Translations under genes and position numbers: made by a program
Shown here: positions 1 to 5,306 of the stretch, piece after piece
Layout: every line of letters starts with the position of its first letter
Position numbering within the stretch: position 1 is the first letter of the stretch
The notes under the pieces: generated by a model
Told to the model about the DNA's origin: nothing
Database searches by the model: none
Seen by the model: the letters and a program-made list of their open reading frames with translations, nothing else
NCBI GenBank assembly: GCA_029975625.1
Contig: JARKOR010000075.1
Location: forward strand, 1-5,989
Direction: 5' to 3'
Origin: Nanosynbacter sp.
GTDB lineage: Bacteria; Patescibacteriota; Saccharimonadia; Saccharimonadales; Saccharimonadaceae
Length of the DNA stretch: 5,989 bases

Positions 1-19
1 AGCCTGATTAGTCCTATGT

Positions 20-25
20 TACACT
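20..25 (+). promoter_or_regulatory. possible -10 element of a leaderless pyrH transcript
   Basis: TACACT with an upstream TG (TGtTACACT, extended -10 style) ends six bases before the pyrH ATG at 32. Transcription would therefore start at or next to the start codon. There is no Shine-Dalgarno sequence in the bases before the ATG, which agrees with a leaderless mRNA. The -35 position lies at the window edge and cannot be judged. Confidence 0.35.
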
Positions 26-31
26 AATACT

Positions 32-736
32 ATGTATAAACGAATTCTTCTCAAACTCTCCGGTGAACAGCTTCAGGGTAATAAATCAAGCGGCTTCGAT
101 GCGGAGCGAGCCAGATGGATTGCCGAACAAATCAAACCAGTCCTCGCAACCGGCACGCAAGTTGTCATTATGGTCGGGGGCGGCAATTATGTCCGGGGTA
201 ATCAAATCGCGGGAAATGGCATTCAGCCCGTCTCGGCCCACAATATCGGCATGCTTTCGACGCTCATGAATGCCATCGCTCTGTCCGACATTTTCAACGA
301 CGACGGGCTCCCGACCCGCCCGCTTTCAACCGTCGAGGTCAACCAATTCATCGACCACTACACCTTTCGCCGCGCCCTCAGCCATCTCGAAAAAGGCCGA
401 GTCGTCATCGTCGGCTGCGGCACGGGCCGGCCATTCCTCACCACCGACACCGCTGCGCTCAATTTAGCGCTTGAAATGCAGTGTAATGTTGTAATAAAAA
501 CAACAAAAGTAGACGGCGTGTACGATAAAGACCCAACCAAGTTCAGCGACGCCGTCAAATACGACAAATTATCCTACCACGACGCCCTCAATAACCCCGA
601 CATCGCCGTCATGGACAAAGCCGCCATCGGCCTCGCCATGGACGAACATATCCCCGTCCTCATCTGCGATTTACTCACCAGCGGCAACATCGCCAAAGCA
701 GCCAGTGGTGAACAAATCGGAACTCTCATTTCGTAA
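32..736 (+). CDS. pyrH: UMP kinase (uridylate kinase)
   Basis: Makes UDP from UMP with ATP, the step of pyrimidine nucleotide synthesis that follows UMP; a cytosolic hexamer of the amino-acid kinase fold in known bacteria. The 234 residues match the usual family length, so the gene is complete. Visible family motifs are KLSGE (8-12, phosphate-binding start), GGGNYVRG (49-56), the GMLSTLMNAIAL helix (73-84), CGTGRPFLTTDTAA (129-142, UMP/acceptor loop; many bacteria have N where this has R), and KTTKVDGVYDKDP (156-168, nucleotide site). The ATG has no ribosome binding site and sits just behind a possible -10 box, so translation may be leaderless. It ends two bases from the stop of the convergent nucleotidyltransferase gene, with no terminator hairpin between them. 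The sequence style resembles Patescibacteria/Saccharibacteria PyrH; that placement is from memory, not a search. Confidence 0.97.
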   Translation: MYKRILLKLSGEQLQGNKSSGFDAERARWIAEQIKPVLATGTQVVIMVGGGNYVRGNQIAGNGIQPVSAHNIGMLSTLMNAIALSDIFNDDGLPTRPLSTVEVNQFIDHYTFRRALSHLEKGRVVIVGCGTGRPFLTTDTAALNLALEMQCNVVIKTTKVDGVYDKDPTKFSDAVKYDKLSYHDALNNPDIAVMDKAAIGLAMDEHIPVLICDLLTSGNIAKAASGEQIGTLIS

Positions 737-738
737 TA

Positions 739-1647
739 CTATCCGCGTTTGGCGGCCGTTTTTCCCATCAGCCCCATAGCGCGAAGACGGCGCTCACGGT
801 CGCCTCCTTTCAACATCTCCTCAACCGCAGCCGACGGTGCGAAATCAGTATGCCGCAATACTTCTTTGTACACATCGAGAGGTTGACGGCGCCATAGCGA
901 CGGAGCGGGATGCATGTCATACGTACCTAACAATCGCAAATACTCTCTCGCGACATCATCACCCAATTCCAACGCCTTATCCAAAATCAACGCATGCCAG
1001 AAATCACGGATATCATTATGCCTGCGCCTCAAATCAATGCCATAAATATCCGCCTCTTCAACACCGCCCGCTCTATATTCCGCCAATAAGCGTACAGCCT
1101 TCAGGGCTAGTTTATCCCCTAAAGGATAGTCGCGTCCATGCTCAAACACGGTTGGGCGTATGCGATACTGTTCCATATCTCGAACCGCCTGTGTCGTTGC
1201 ATATATTGCGTCACCCGTCGACAAGACTTGGTTTATGGTAAAATCTCGATTATTCATATACTCCGCTAGGCCGCCGATGACACCGACGCCATGTCCATAG
1301 GCAAAATCACGCGGCGAAAACCGCCGTGCCAACTCATCCGCGACCCGGCCATCAAAGCCATCACTTTTCCCCCAATACGCCAAGTCGACATCTCTCGGCG
1401 AGGGTATTGTCACATCAGGATGCACCAGCGCCTCAAGGCAATTTCGCGCCGCTCCCCCAGCTAGTGCATATCCCTCAGGTAACTCGCCCCGCTTGACACC
1501 GACATTCGCACGTTCAATAACAGAATCAGATAGCGGCAAGCGCCAAATATTACCCGTAATCTGCTCGCCGCCCCGCAACACATCGCGGCGCACAAACTGC
1601 CCCATAGTGTTGGGTGTTGGTCTCGGTTTTGCAATGAGTTCCGTCAT
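739..1647 (-). CDS. CCA-adding-enzyme/poly(A)-polymerase-like nucleotidyltransferase, divergent
   Basis: The 302-residue protein has the head-domain signature of the class II tRNA nucleotidyltransferase/poly(A) polymerase superfamily. ALAGGAARN (61-69) stands where the G-G-x-x-R-[DN] strand-turn lies. SPRDVDLAYWG (83-93) supplies the metal-binding D86-x-D88 pair. NNRDFTINQVL (132-142) is very close to the family's RRDFTINAL motif. KAVRLLAEY (183-191) resembles the RALRFAARF helix of the neck. After about residue 200 I cannot match the usual body and tail, and the protein is shorter than a typical CCA enzyme (about 380-450 residues). Whether it adds CCA to tRNA or has another nucleotide-transfer role is open. 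The start ATG is preceded by an AT-rich stretch without a clear Shine-Dalgarno. It lies 63 bases downstream of the OmpA-like gene on the same strand and is probably co-transcribed with it. Confidence 0.8.
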   Translation of the reverse strand: MTELIAKPRPTPNTMGQFVRRDVLRGGEQITGNIWRLPLSDSVIERANVGVKRGELPEGYALAGGAARNCLEALVHPDVTIPSPRDVDLAYWGKSDGFDGRVADELARRFSPRDFAYGHGVGVIGGLAEYMNNRDFTINQVLSTGDAIYATTQAVRDMEQYRIRPTVFEHGRDYPLGDKLALKAVRLLAEYRAGGVEEADIYGIDLRRRHNDIRDFWHALILDKALELGDDVAREYLRLLGTYDMHPAPSLWRRQPLDVYKEVLRHTDFAPSAAVEEMLKGGDRERRLRAMGLMGKTAAKRG

Positions 1648-1710
1648 GGTGATTTCTACTTGTGAATTTTATCTATTACTTCTTAGACTATCATGCGAGG
1701 AAAGCCTATT

Positions 1711-3039
1711 CTATCTTGAGGCTTTGCGCCTCACATTACCGCGACCCGTATTGGGTTCCCGCTGGCCTCGCGAGCCACGATTGCCGCCATTGTTCAATTT
1801 ACCAGGTTGTTTGTGTAGCACAGACCATTGCGTATTATGACCCGGCAGTTCGTCACCAATGGTGCGTGGAGGAATTCGTCGTTTGGATGGCACCCAAGGG
1901 ACGACTGGGTCCGGCGCAGACGGCACGTCTGGGCTGGGTTGTGGTGCAGGCGGCACGTCTGGACTAGGTTGTGGTACGGGTAGTACGTCTGGGCTAGGAT
2001 CTGGTTCAGACGAGCCAGACTTTGATTTCCTTCGGCCAGGTATCACTGGGATTATCCCAGGGATAAGTACGAGCGACCCCTCATCCTTCTTGCTAGTCAC
2101 TTCCACCCATTCACCTTCTTTATAGACCATCGTTGTCTCAGTCACTGTTCTATGAGCCTCTACCGTGATAGAAACATAACGGTGGTCTTTGAGCTGATTC
2201 AAGACATCAAGTTCGGCATCCGTGAACGAATCATGTTGGCCGCGATTCCAAGCAACTATGACATCTTGTACGCTCTCGCCGCGACGCTCTGCTAGCGCAG
2301 CAATCGCGTCGTTCAACGCTTCGTCCCGAGATTCCGTTCCGCCCGTTATCTCCATAGGTAATGTATCCATCACACCTTCGGCCGCCAGCTTCTCTGCGAA
2401 TAAATCATACACCGCATCGGCTCGCTCCTCAGCCAAACTGACGTTTTTCTCGCTATCTACACCCAAGCCAGCACCAGGCTGGCCAGTTTGCCATGTCGTG
2501 TCATCCTCATCAGATGCAAAACCATGGAATTTGATAGCGTCAATTGTCCAGCCTTGCGCCAGTAATTCCTGCACAGCGTCAACCGCTGCATCGACCTCGC
2601 CCGCCGCATCTGCCGTCTCGCGTGCAGCAGGATCTTCGTCAAACAGACGCGCCCATATCATTTTTTGAATCTTATCAATATCTTGGATTGTCTCAACATG
2701 AGATTTCGTAACCTCCAGCCACGTGCCATCCTCTTGTTGTTCGTAGCTCGAGATAGTTACCGCATCAACACGTATTCCCGGCAGGGATGGTCCCCCTGAC
2801 AGCACGTCATGCGTGCCAATGGTAGAGCTGGTGCTCGTTCCCGGTACGTTCGGATTAGCCGAGTGTACCAAAACCCTTTGCGGACCACGGTCTTCGGGAG
2901 AATTAGCCTGTATCGTACCTAGGGTGCTGAACAGCGCCGTCCCTGCAATCGAAGCAGCAGCAGCCTTCTTGAACGGCTCAAATCGACCGGCTTCTTGGCT
3001 CGTATCACCCGCTGGGTGTAGTTTGTTGTGATTTGACAT
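1711..3039 (-). CDS. secreted or anchored protein with OmpA-like domain and proline-rich repeats
   Basis: A 442-residue protein with four visible parts. (1) An N-terminal export signal: a basic run ending FKK (23-25), then a hydrophobic stretch AAAASIAGTALF on to about residue 45; the signal may be cleaved after IQA or kept as an anchor. (2) Residues about 150-300 resemble an OmpA-like peptidoglycan-binding domain: IDAIKFHGFASDEDD (166-180), SLAEERADAVYDLF (201-214, as in LSxRRAxxV) and DHRYVSITVEA (285-295, as in NRRVEI). (3) A proline-rich linker with three copies of a ten-residue unit like PSPDVPPAPQ (about 349-378). (4) A basic Gly/Arg/Asn-rich tail (about 385-442). Inference: an envelope protein that holds peptidoglycan and displays a flexible tail. 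AAGGAA at 3048-3053 is a fair ribosome binding site nine bases before the ATG, and a consensus promoter lies just upstream. First gene of a likely two-gene operon with the nucleotidyltransferase. Confidence 0.85.
   Translation of the reverse strand: MSNHNKLHPAGDTSQEAGRFEPFKKAAAASIAGTALFSTLGTIQANSPEDRGPQRVLVHSANPNVPGTSTSSTIGTHDVLSGGPSLPGIRVDAVTISSYEQQEDGTWLEVTKSHVETIQDIDKIQKMIWARLFDEDPAARETADAAGEVDAAVDAVQELLAQGWTIDAIKFHGFASDEDDTTWQTGQPGAGLGVDSEKNVSLAEERADAVYDLFAEKLAAEGVMDTLPMEITGGTESRDEALNDAIAALAERRGESVQDVIVAWNRGQHDSFTDAELDVLNQLKDHRYVSITVEAHRTVTETTMVYKEGEWVEVTSKKDEGSLVLIPGIIPVIPGRRKSKSGSSEPDPSPDVLPVPQPSPDVPPAPQPSPDVPSAPDPVVPWVPSKRRIPPRTIGDELPGHNTQWSVLHKQPGKLNNGGNRGSRGQREPNTGRGNVRRKASR
1917..2006 (-). 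repeat. three tandem 30-bp units coding the proline-rich linker
   Basis: Units at 1917-1946, 1947-1976 and 1977-2006, followed by a partial fourth start (CAGACGAGCC). Each carries ACGTCTGG on the + strand and encodes a copy of a PSPDVxxxPQ-type decapeptide in the OmpA-like protein. The unit length is a multiple of three, so copy-number change would keep the frame. Confidence 0.85.
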
Positions 3040-3077
3040 TGTGGTGGTTCCTTGTTTTTTGATTAAGTTATGGTTGC

Positions 3078-3106
3078 ATTATAGCAAACTATTGCTATTT
3101 TGTCAA
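3078..3106 (-). promoter_or_regulatory. consensus sigma-70-type promoter for the OmpA-like gene
   Basis: On the minus strand TTGACA (3106-3101) and TATAAT (3083-3078) are both exact consensus, separated by exactly 17 bases. The likely transcription start is near 3071, giving a leader of about 30 bases with AAGGAA before the ATG at 3039. Confidence 0.9.
3081..3098. promoter_or_regulatory. dyad operator candidate inside the promoter
   Basis: ATAGCAA - ACTA - TTGCTAT is a perfect 7+7 inverted repeat with a 4-base centre. It fills the -35/-10 spacer and overlaps the first half of the -10 box. A protein bound here would block RNA polymerase, so this may be a repressor site. It is AT-rich, and chance within an AT-rich promoter is possible. 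Confidence 0.5.
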
Positions 3107-3235
3107 TATGTTTATGTTATAACCGCCCTCAGTTAAGCAGTCCCCGTGCTGCAAAAAGATACGATAGTCGTTCGCCCACCTCGCGACTACTTGAGAGGCA
3201 AATCTGATCTTTTACTATGCCAACATAGGTACTGC

Positions 3236-3264
3236 TTGACTGAAGGCGAAATAGGAGGAATAAT
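3236..3264 (+). promoter_or_regulatory. possible rightward promoter antisense to the downstream gene
   Basis: TTGACT (3236-3241) and AATAAT (3259-3264), each 5/6 to consensus, with a 17-base spacer. A transcript from here would start near 3271 and run antisense through the deoxyribosyltransferase-like gene. The same stretch has AGGAGG (3253-3258 region) before ATG 3263 but that opens a frame of only four codons. Confidence 0.3.
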
Positions 3265-3265
3265 G

Positions 3266-3288
3266 GGGGTGTTTTGACGAGACACCCC
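3266..3288 (-). terminator. hairpin after the deoxyribosyltransferase-like gene, weak terminator candidate
   Basis: GGGGTGT and ACACCCC form a perfect 7-bp stem with a 9-base loop, 25 bases past the stop codon of the minus-strand gene. On that strand the stem is followed by CATTATTCC, which is not a proper U-tract, so it could also simply protect the 3' end. Confidence 0.35.
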
Positions 3289-3312
3289 TCTGGAACTCGG
3301 CGAGGACTCGCC

Positions 3313-3813
3313 CTACTTGCGGATGCGGAAGCGCTCAGCACGCTGCCGCATCAGAGCGATGGCGTGCAGCTCCAGGCTGAGCGCCAGCATGTCGTCGAGC
3401 GAATCGACGACGTAGAGGCTAGCGAGGCTCAGTTTTTCGAGGTGCTTGCGCACCAGTGCCCGCGACCGTAGCGACTCCTTGCGGGCCACCGGATCGTTGA
3501 GCGCCGGGTCCAGCTCGCGCTCAATCATCACCACGAAATCGCGGTGGCGATTGAGCTTAATCGCCTGCAAGGCCGAGAAACCCGTCTCGGCCAAGCTACC
3601 GGTGCCATACGTCTCCCCGGTAATCGGGAAGAGGATGATGGCATCCTCGGCGAGGTGGTCGGCCTCGATTTCGGCGTCCTCAGGCTTCCAGTCCTCAACC
3701 TGAGGGTTGAAGAACTGGATGCCCAGTTCGCCATAGCGCTTCATAAACGGGTCACGCCACCGCGACCCGCCACAGGTGCCGAACAAACCGACACAGGGCT
3801 GGATGATTTCCAT
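3313..3813 (-). CDS. nucleoside 2-deoxyribosyltransferase-like protein
   Basis: A 166-residue protein that fits the nucleoside 2-deoxyribosyltransferase-like superfamily (Nuc_deoxyri_tr3 type). Family members handle the N-glycosidic bond of deoxynucleosides or nucleotides; the actual substrate here is unknown. Visible motifs: GLFGTCGGSRWRDPF (9-23, nucleotide-binding loop), GIQFFNPQVEDW (31-42), a helix with E48/E50 and the hydrophobic strand AIILFPITGET (58-68), then GSLAETGFSA (72-81), whose Glu is in the place expected of the catalytic glutamate. The remaining 80 residues are charged helices. I chose ATG 3813 because AAAGG (3824-3820) lies six bases before it. An in-frame GTG at 3861 would add 16 residues without a good binding site, and the adjacent ATG 3816 is only three bases from AAAGG. 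The leader contains the hammerhead ribozyme, whose cut site is about 150 bases upstream. Confidence 0.8.
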   Translation of the reverse strand: MEIIQPCVGLFGTCGGSRWRDPFMKRYGELGIQFFNPQVEDWKPEDAEIEADHLAEDAIILFPITGETYGTGSLAETGFSALQAIKLNRHRDFVVMIERELDPALNDPVARKESLRSRALVRKHLEKLSLASLYVVDSLDDMLALSLELHAIALMRQRAERFRIRK

Positions 3814-3861
3814 CATCTGCCTTTCTGGAGTCTCTACTGTTCTTCGAGCCCTCCCCTTCAC

Positions 3862-3877
3862 TATAGTTTTTGCTATA
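3862..3877. promoter_or_regulatory. AT-rich dyad upstream of the deoxyribosyltransferase-like gene
   Basis: TATAG - TTTTTG - CTATA inverted repeat. On the minus strand it reads TATAGCAAAAACTATA and shares ATAGCAA with the dyad at 3081-3098. A TATAGT -10-like box is present but no -35 fits at 16-18 bases, so a promoter here is doubtful. Confidence 0.25.
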
Positions 3878-3921
3878 ACAATTCGTGAGGGCTTGAATTA
3901 CCCAAGATAGTAATGTACAAC

Positions 3922-3970
3922 CTGTTTCGTCCTTTTGGACTCATCAGCACGGACACACATCCGTGGACAG
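3922..3970 (-). ncRNA. hammerhead self-cleaving ribozyme (type III layout)
   Basis: Read on the minus strand, all core elements are present in order. Stem III 5' strand CTGT (3970-3967) is followed by C17 at 3966, giving the cleavage triplet GUC. Stem I is CACGGA (3965-3960), loop TGTGTG, TCCGTG (3953-3948). The core CTGATGA is at 3947-3941. Stem II is GTCC, loop AAAA, GGAC (3940-3929). GAAA is at 3928-3925, whose last A begins the stem III 3' strand ACAG (3925-3922). Stems I, II and III are 6, 4 and 4 bp with no mismatch, and no invariant core base deviates. Both ends emerge from stem III, the type III arrangement. Cleavage is predicted between 3966 and 3965, leaving a 2',3'-cyclic phosphate on the upstream RNA and 5'-OH on the piece carrying the deoxyribosyltransferase-like gene. 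Stem III is short; a G bulge followed by two A-T pairs may extend it. Confidence 0.92.
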
Positions 3971-3974
3971 TTTT

Positions 3975-4039
3975 CGCCGGAGGCGGGAGTTTTAAGGAGA
4001 ACTCGGGGTTCTCAACTTGTTTGCTCCCGCCTCGCGGCG
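3975..4039 (-). ncRNA. long bulged stem-loop just upstream of the hammerhead
   Basis: CGCCG (3975-3979) pairs with CGGCG (4035-4039) and GAGGCGGGAG (3980-3989) with CTCCCGCCTC (4024-4033), leaving one bulged base at 4034: 15 bp in all. Inside, GAGAAC (3997-4002) and GTTCTC (4008-4013) form a perfect 6-bp hairpin with a 5-base loop, and AAG/CTT may extend it. On the minus strand this stem ends four bases before ribozyme stem III, so after cleavage it would cap the 3' end of the upstream RNA. Confidence 0.75.
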
Positions 4040-4042
4040 GAG

Positions 4043-4093
4043 TGTGACTGCTGCGGGATATCCCGCTTGCTCGGGCGAAGTCACAATTGCCCG
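4043..4093 (-). ncRNA. H-type pseudoknot with an embedded hairpin
   Basis: On the minus strand: stem 1 CGGGCAA (4093-4087) with TCGCCCG (4078-4072), 7 bp with one G-T pair. A single-base loop 1 (T) precedes stem 2, TGTGACT (4085-4079), which fills the hairpin loop and pairs with AGTCACA (4049-4043), 7 bp. There are no bases between stem 2 and the second strand of stem 1. Loop 3 is 22 bases and contains the palindromic hairpin GCGGGATATCCCGC (4053-4066). One base crossing the deep groove of a 7-bp stem is the classical permitted geometry, and only for this strand. It lies 45 bases after the stop of the 197-residue gene. Confidence 0.7.
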
Positions 4094-4099
4094 TTCTTA

Positions 4100-4116
4100 C
4101 CTTGATTCGCTCAAGG
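4100..4116 (-). other. hairpin after the 197-residue gene
   Basis: CCTTGA and TCAAGG form a perfect 6-bp stem; the minus-strand loop is GCGAA. No U-tract follows, so it is not a normal intrinsic terminator. It begins about 23 bases after the stop codon and starts the structured stretch that ends with the ribozyme. Confidence 0.5.
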
Positions 4117-4138
4117 GGAAGATTTTAAGCTGTGCCCT

Positions 4139-4732
4139 TCAGTCAGCGACCTTTCGAGCGTAGGGGTACGCCCAATTTTGGCCCTTCGCGGCCTTTCTAG
4201 CGAGCCGCTCAAGACGCGGCGGGTCATCCACGACCCTGCTTGCCCAGGTGCCGTGGTGGGGCAAGCGGCGCCAGTTCTTGCCCACCTGGGCGAGAGCATA
4301 CAGCCCTTCTGGATCAGCGTCGTCGACGCGAACCAGCGAGACCCTACTTCCCTCCCGAAGGAGAAAGACGTCTCCTGGCGCTAGCCGGGTTTCCCCCGGC
4401 TTCCATAGCCCAGGCCTGAGTACGGTCTCTACCCAGACCTCAAAGGCCGTTTTGTGGTTGTTGGCTTCTTGCCGACGGACCTGCGCGTTTTTGCGCAGGT
4501 CCGCCGCAAGCGCGACGAAGACTTCAAGGGCGCCCGCCGATGGGGAAATACCATGGATTTTCCTGTGGTATTGACGCACCGCCCTTCTCGCGGTCGTGGT
4601 GCGTCCTATATCTATCTTATATCCGTTGAACAGGAACCAACCCTCCTCGCCAGTTCGGCGAACCACCTCTACGGCCTCCTTGGCCGCGCTGTCAATTTCC
4701 CTTGCTGCCTGGATCTCGATATACCGGGCCAT
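4139..4732 (-). CDS. hypothetical protein, 197 residues
   Basis: I do not recognise this protein. It is charged and soluble-looking, with no membrane segment or signal. Residues 8-30 are a likely amphipathic helix (AAREIDSAAKEAVEVVRR), followed by GWFLFNGYKIDI (31-42) as a beta pair, a basic helix (TTARRAVRQYHRKIHGI), a helical middle (SAGALEVFVALAADLRK), and a part rich in beta strands, LAPGDVFLLREGSRVSLVRVDD (117-138), that resembles a small barrel. The basic C-terminus (RLERLARKAAKGQNW) hints at nucleic-acid contact, only as a guess. I chose ATG 4732 because AGGAGG (4743-4738) lies five bases before it; the longer frame opening at 4792 adds 20 residues with no comparable site. About 60% GC. 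Confidence 0.8.
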   Translation of the reverse strand: MARYIEIQAAREIDSAAKEAVEVVRRTGEEGWFLFNGYKIDIGRTTTARRAVRQYHRKIHGISPSAGALEVFVALAADLRKNAQVRRQEANNHKTAFEVWVETVLRPGLWKPGETRLAPGDVFLLREGSRVSLVRVDDADPEGLYALAQVGKNWRRLPHHGTWASRVVDDPPRLERLARKAAKGQNWAYPYARKVAD

Positions 4733-4737
4733 GATGG

Positions 4738-4766
4738 CCTCCTTCCCGCCCCTTTTGAGGAGGCGG
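4738..4766 (-). promoter_or_regulatory. ribosome binding site with two exclusive hairpins
   Basis: On the minus strand the Shine-Dalgarno AGGAGG (4743-4738) decides the start of the 197-residue gene. CCTCC (4763-4759) can pair with GGAGG of this site and hide it, or CCGCC (4766-4762) can pair with GGCGG (4750-4746) and leave it free. The two pairings share 4762-4763 and exclude each other. Confidence 0.4.
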
Positions 4767-4941
4767 TCGTTGTTTTTGCTATTCTCCAGCATGAGTTATT
4801 TTATGCTCTACTGGCGCGCAAGGGAATATTAACGAGAACCCTTGGCGTTAGATTTAGACTGCGGGCGCACCACAGTTTTTATTTAGTTTTAAGGTACTGA
4901 ACTTTCTTCTTGAAAGCTCACGTCCGTATACAAAATTTGTA

Positions 4942-4956
4942 CAAAGGGTGAGATTT
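4942..4956 (-). repeat. 15-base direct repeat, copy 1
   Basis: CAAAGGGTGAGATTT on the + strand; matches 14 of 15 bases of the copy at 5298-5312. On the minus strand it reads AAATCTCACCCTTTG. Its CTCAC can pair with GTGAG at 4921-4917 around an AT-rich hairpin. Confidence 0.6.
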
Positions 4957-5041
4957 CAAGGAAATTCCCCGTTTTTACAGAACGGGGAAACTGGGTTCTT
5001 TTCGACATCTCTTTTGGAGACGGATGGCGAACCGCCATGTT

Positions 5042-5083
5042 GATGTGCTTTTTGAGAGCGGTACACATCGTGAGAATAACCGC
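5042..5083 (-). ncRNA. pseudoknot candidate in the structured gap
   Basis: Minus strand: GCGGT (5083-5079) pairs with ACCGC (5062-5058), and GATGTG (5069-5064) in its loop pairs with CACATC (5047-5042). Loop 1 is 9 bases, loop 2 one base, loop 3 is A-rich (TCTCAAAAAG). The layout is possible but less tight than the other two pseudoknots. On the + strand the first stem is followed by ACTGTTTTTT, so a rightward terminator is an alternative reading. Confidence 0.4.
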
Positions 5084-5166
5084 ACTGTTTTTTAGAGGGA
5101 CAGCTCCCTTGCTCCATTTTCTGCTTTCGCAGTAACCAGCCCCGAGCTAGGGACGGTTATGGAGAG

Positions 5167-5283
5167 CTACCGCTTCGCGGGCTTCCTCTCCAGATCAGCC
5201 ACACGGCCAATCCAGAAATTCCGCTCCGAGAAGCTCTTGCTCTCCAGCAGGCGCTTGAGCGCCCGGCGGAGCCGCTTCTCCAT
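5167..5283 (-). CDS. small basic protein, 38 residues
   Basis: ATG 5283 is preceded by AGGAGG (5295-5290, within AAAGGAGGTGA) at six bases, as good a ribosome binding site as bacteria use, and the frame stays open to TAG at 5169-5167. The protein starts MEKRLRRALKRLLESK, a strongly basic amphipathic helix, continues with SFSERNFWIGRVADLERK and ends PAKR. About 11 of 38 residues are Arg or Lys. I do not recognise a family. The basic helix could bind RNA or DNA, or dimerise through the Leu positions. The match to the start is from the binding site and codon pattern, not from homology. It sits between two heavily structured RNA regions, and its leader has kissing loops and a possible translation switch. 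Confidence 0.7.
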   Translation of the reverse strand: MEKRLRRALKRLLESKSFSERNFWIGRVADLERKPAKR

Positions 5284-5287
5284 AGTT

Positions 5288-5306
5288 CACCTCCTTTCAA
5301 AAGGTG
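5288..5306 (-). promoter_or_regulatory. anti-Shine-Dalgarno hairpin before the small gene
   Basis: CACCT (5306-5302) can pair with AGGTG (5292-5288) of the ribosome binding site. The same CACC belongs to ATCTCACC (5310-5303), which is fully complementary to GGTGAGAT at 5424-5417. Pairing with the upstream strand would free the ribosome binding site; pairing locally would hide its end. Confidence 0.45.

Larger units (their letters stand above)
3121..3312. other. junction region without a supported gene
   Basis: About 190 bases between the two halves of the window. I find no convincing coding region, tRNA or attachment-site duplication. It contains a possible rightward promoter, a 7-bp hairpin, and the GGCGAG-GA-CTCGCC inverted repeat (3299-3312) that directly abuts the stop codon of the deoxyribosyltransferase-like gene. 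Base composition becomes more GC-rich just after this stretch. Confidence 0.5.
4793..5166 (-). other. 374-base structured gap between two minus-strand genes
   Basis: No supported gene. In minus-strand order it holds: an imperfect hairpin TAACC/GGTTA plus CCC/GGG (5159-5133), seven bases after the 38-residue gene's stop; CTGC-GAAA-GCAG (5132-5121) with a GNRA loop; AGGGA/TCCCT (5109-5096); a pseudoknot candidate (5083-5042); ATGGCG/CGCCAT (5038-5024); a 9-bp stem TTCCCCGTT/AACGGGGAA (4989-4965); an 8-bp stem with one G-T pair (4919-4899); and a 10-bp stem with one bulge (4848-4814, CAAGGG/CCCTTG core). The GNRA loop exists only on the minus strand. Such dense pairing is not expected of a plain spacer. 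Confidence 0.55.

Noticed and set aside
1917..2006. CRISPR-like array
   Set aside because: The 30-base units are direct tandem copies without spacers and encode an in-frame proline-rich peptide repeat.
1859..2668. Plus-strand frames rich in Gly/Ser/Thr opposite the OmpA-like gene
   Set aside because: Shadows of the proline-rich and alanine-rich coding on the other strand.
3129..3341. Minus-strand frame of 70 residues across the junction
   Set aside because: Overlaps the 3' end of the deoxyribosyltransferase-like gene and two hairpins, has no good start and no family resemblance; a gene remnant is possible but not supported.
3121..4138. tRNA, tmRNA or RNase P gene
   Set aside because: No T-arm GTTCRA pattern with flanking acceptor stem and no conserved RNase P or tmRNA signature found on either strand.
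4454..4900. Plus-strand 148-residue frame opposite the 197-residue gene
   Set aside because: The minus-strand gene has an excellent ribosome binding site and the other genes of the region share its strand; the plus frame is a shadow running into the structured gap.
4956..5117. Minus-strand frame of 53 residues (starting MEQGSCPSKKQCGYSH)
   Set aside because: No ribosome binding site before the ATG, and the frame runs through several hairpins and the pseudoknot candidate; structure explains the stretch better.
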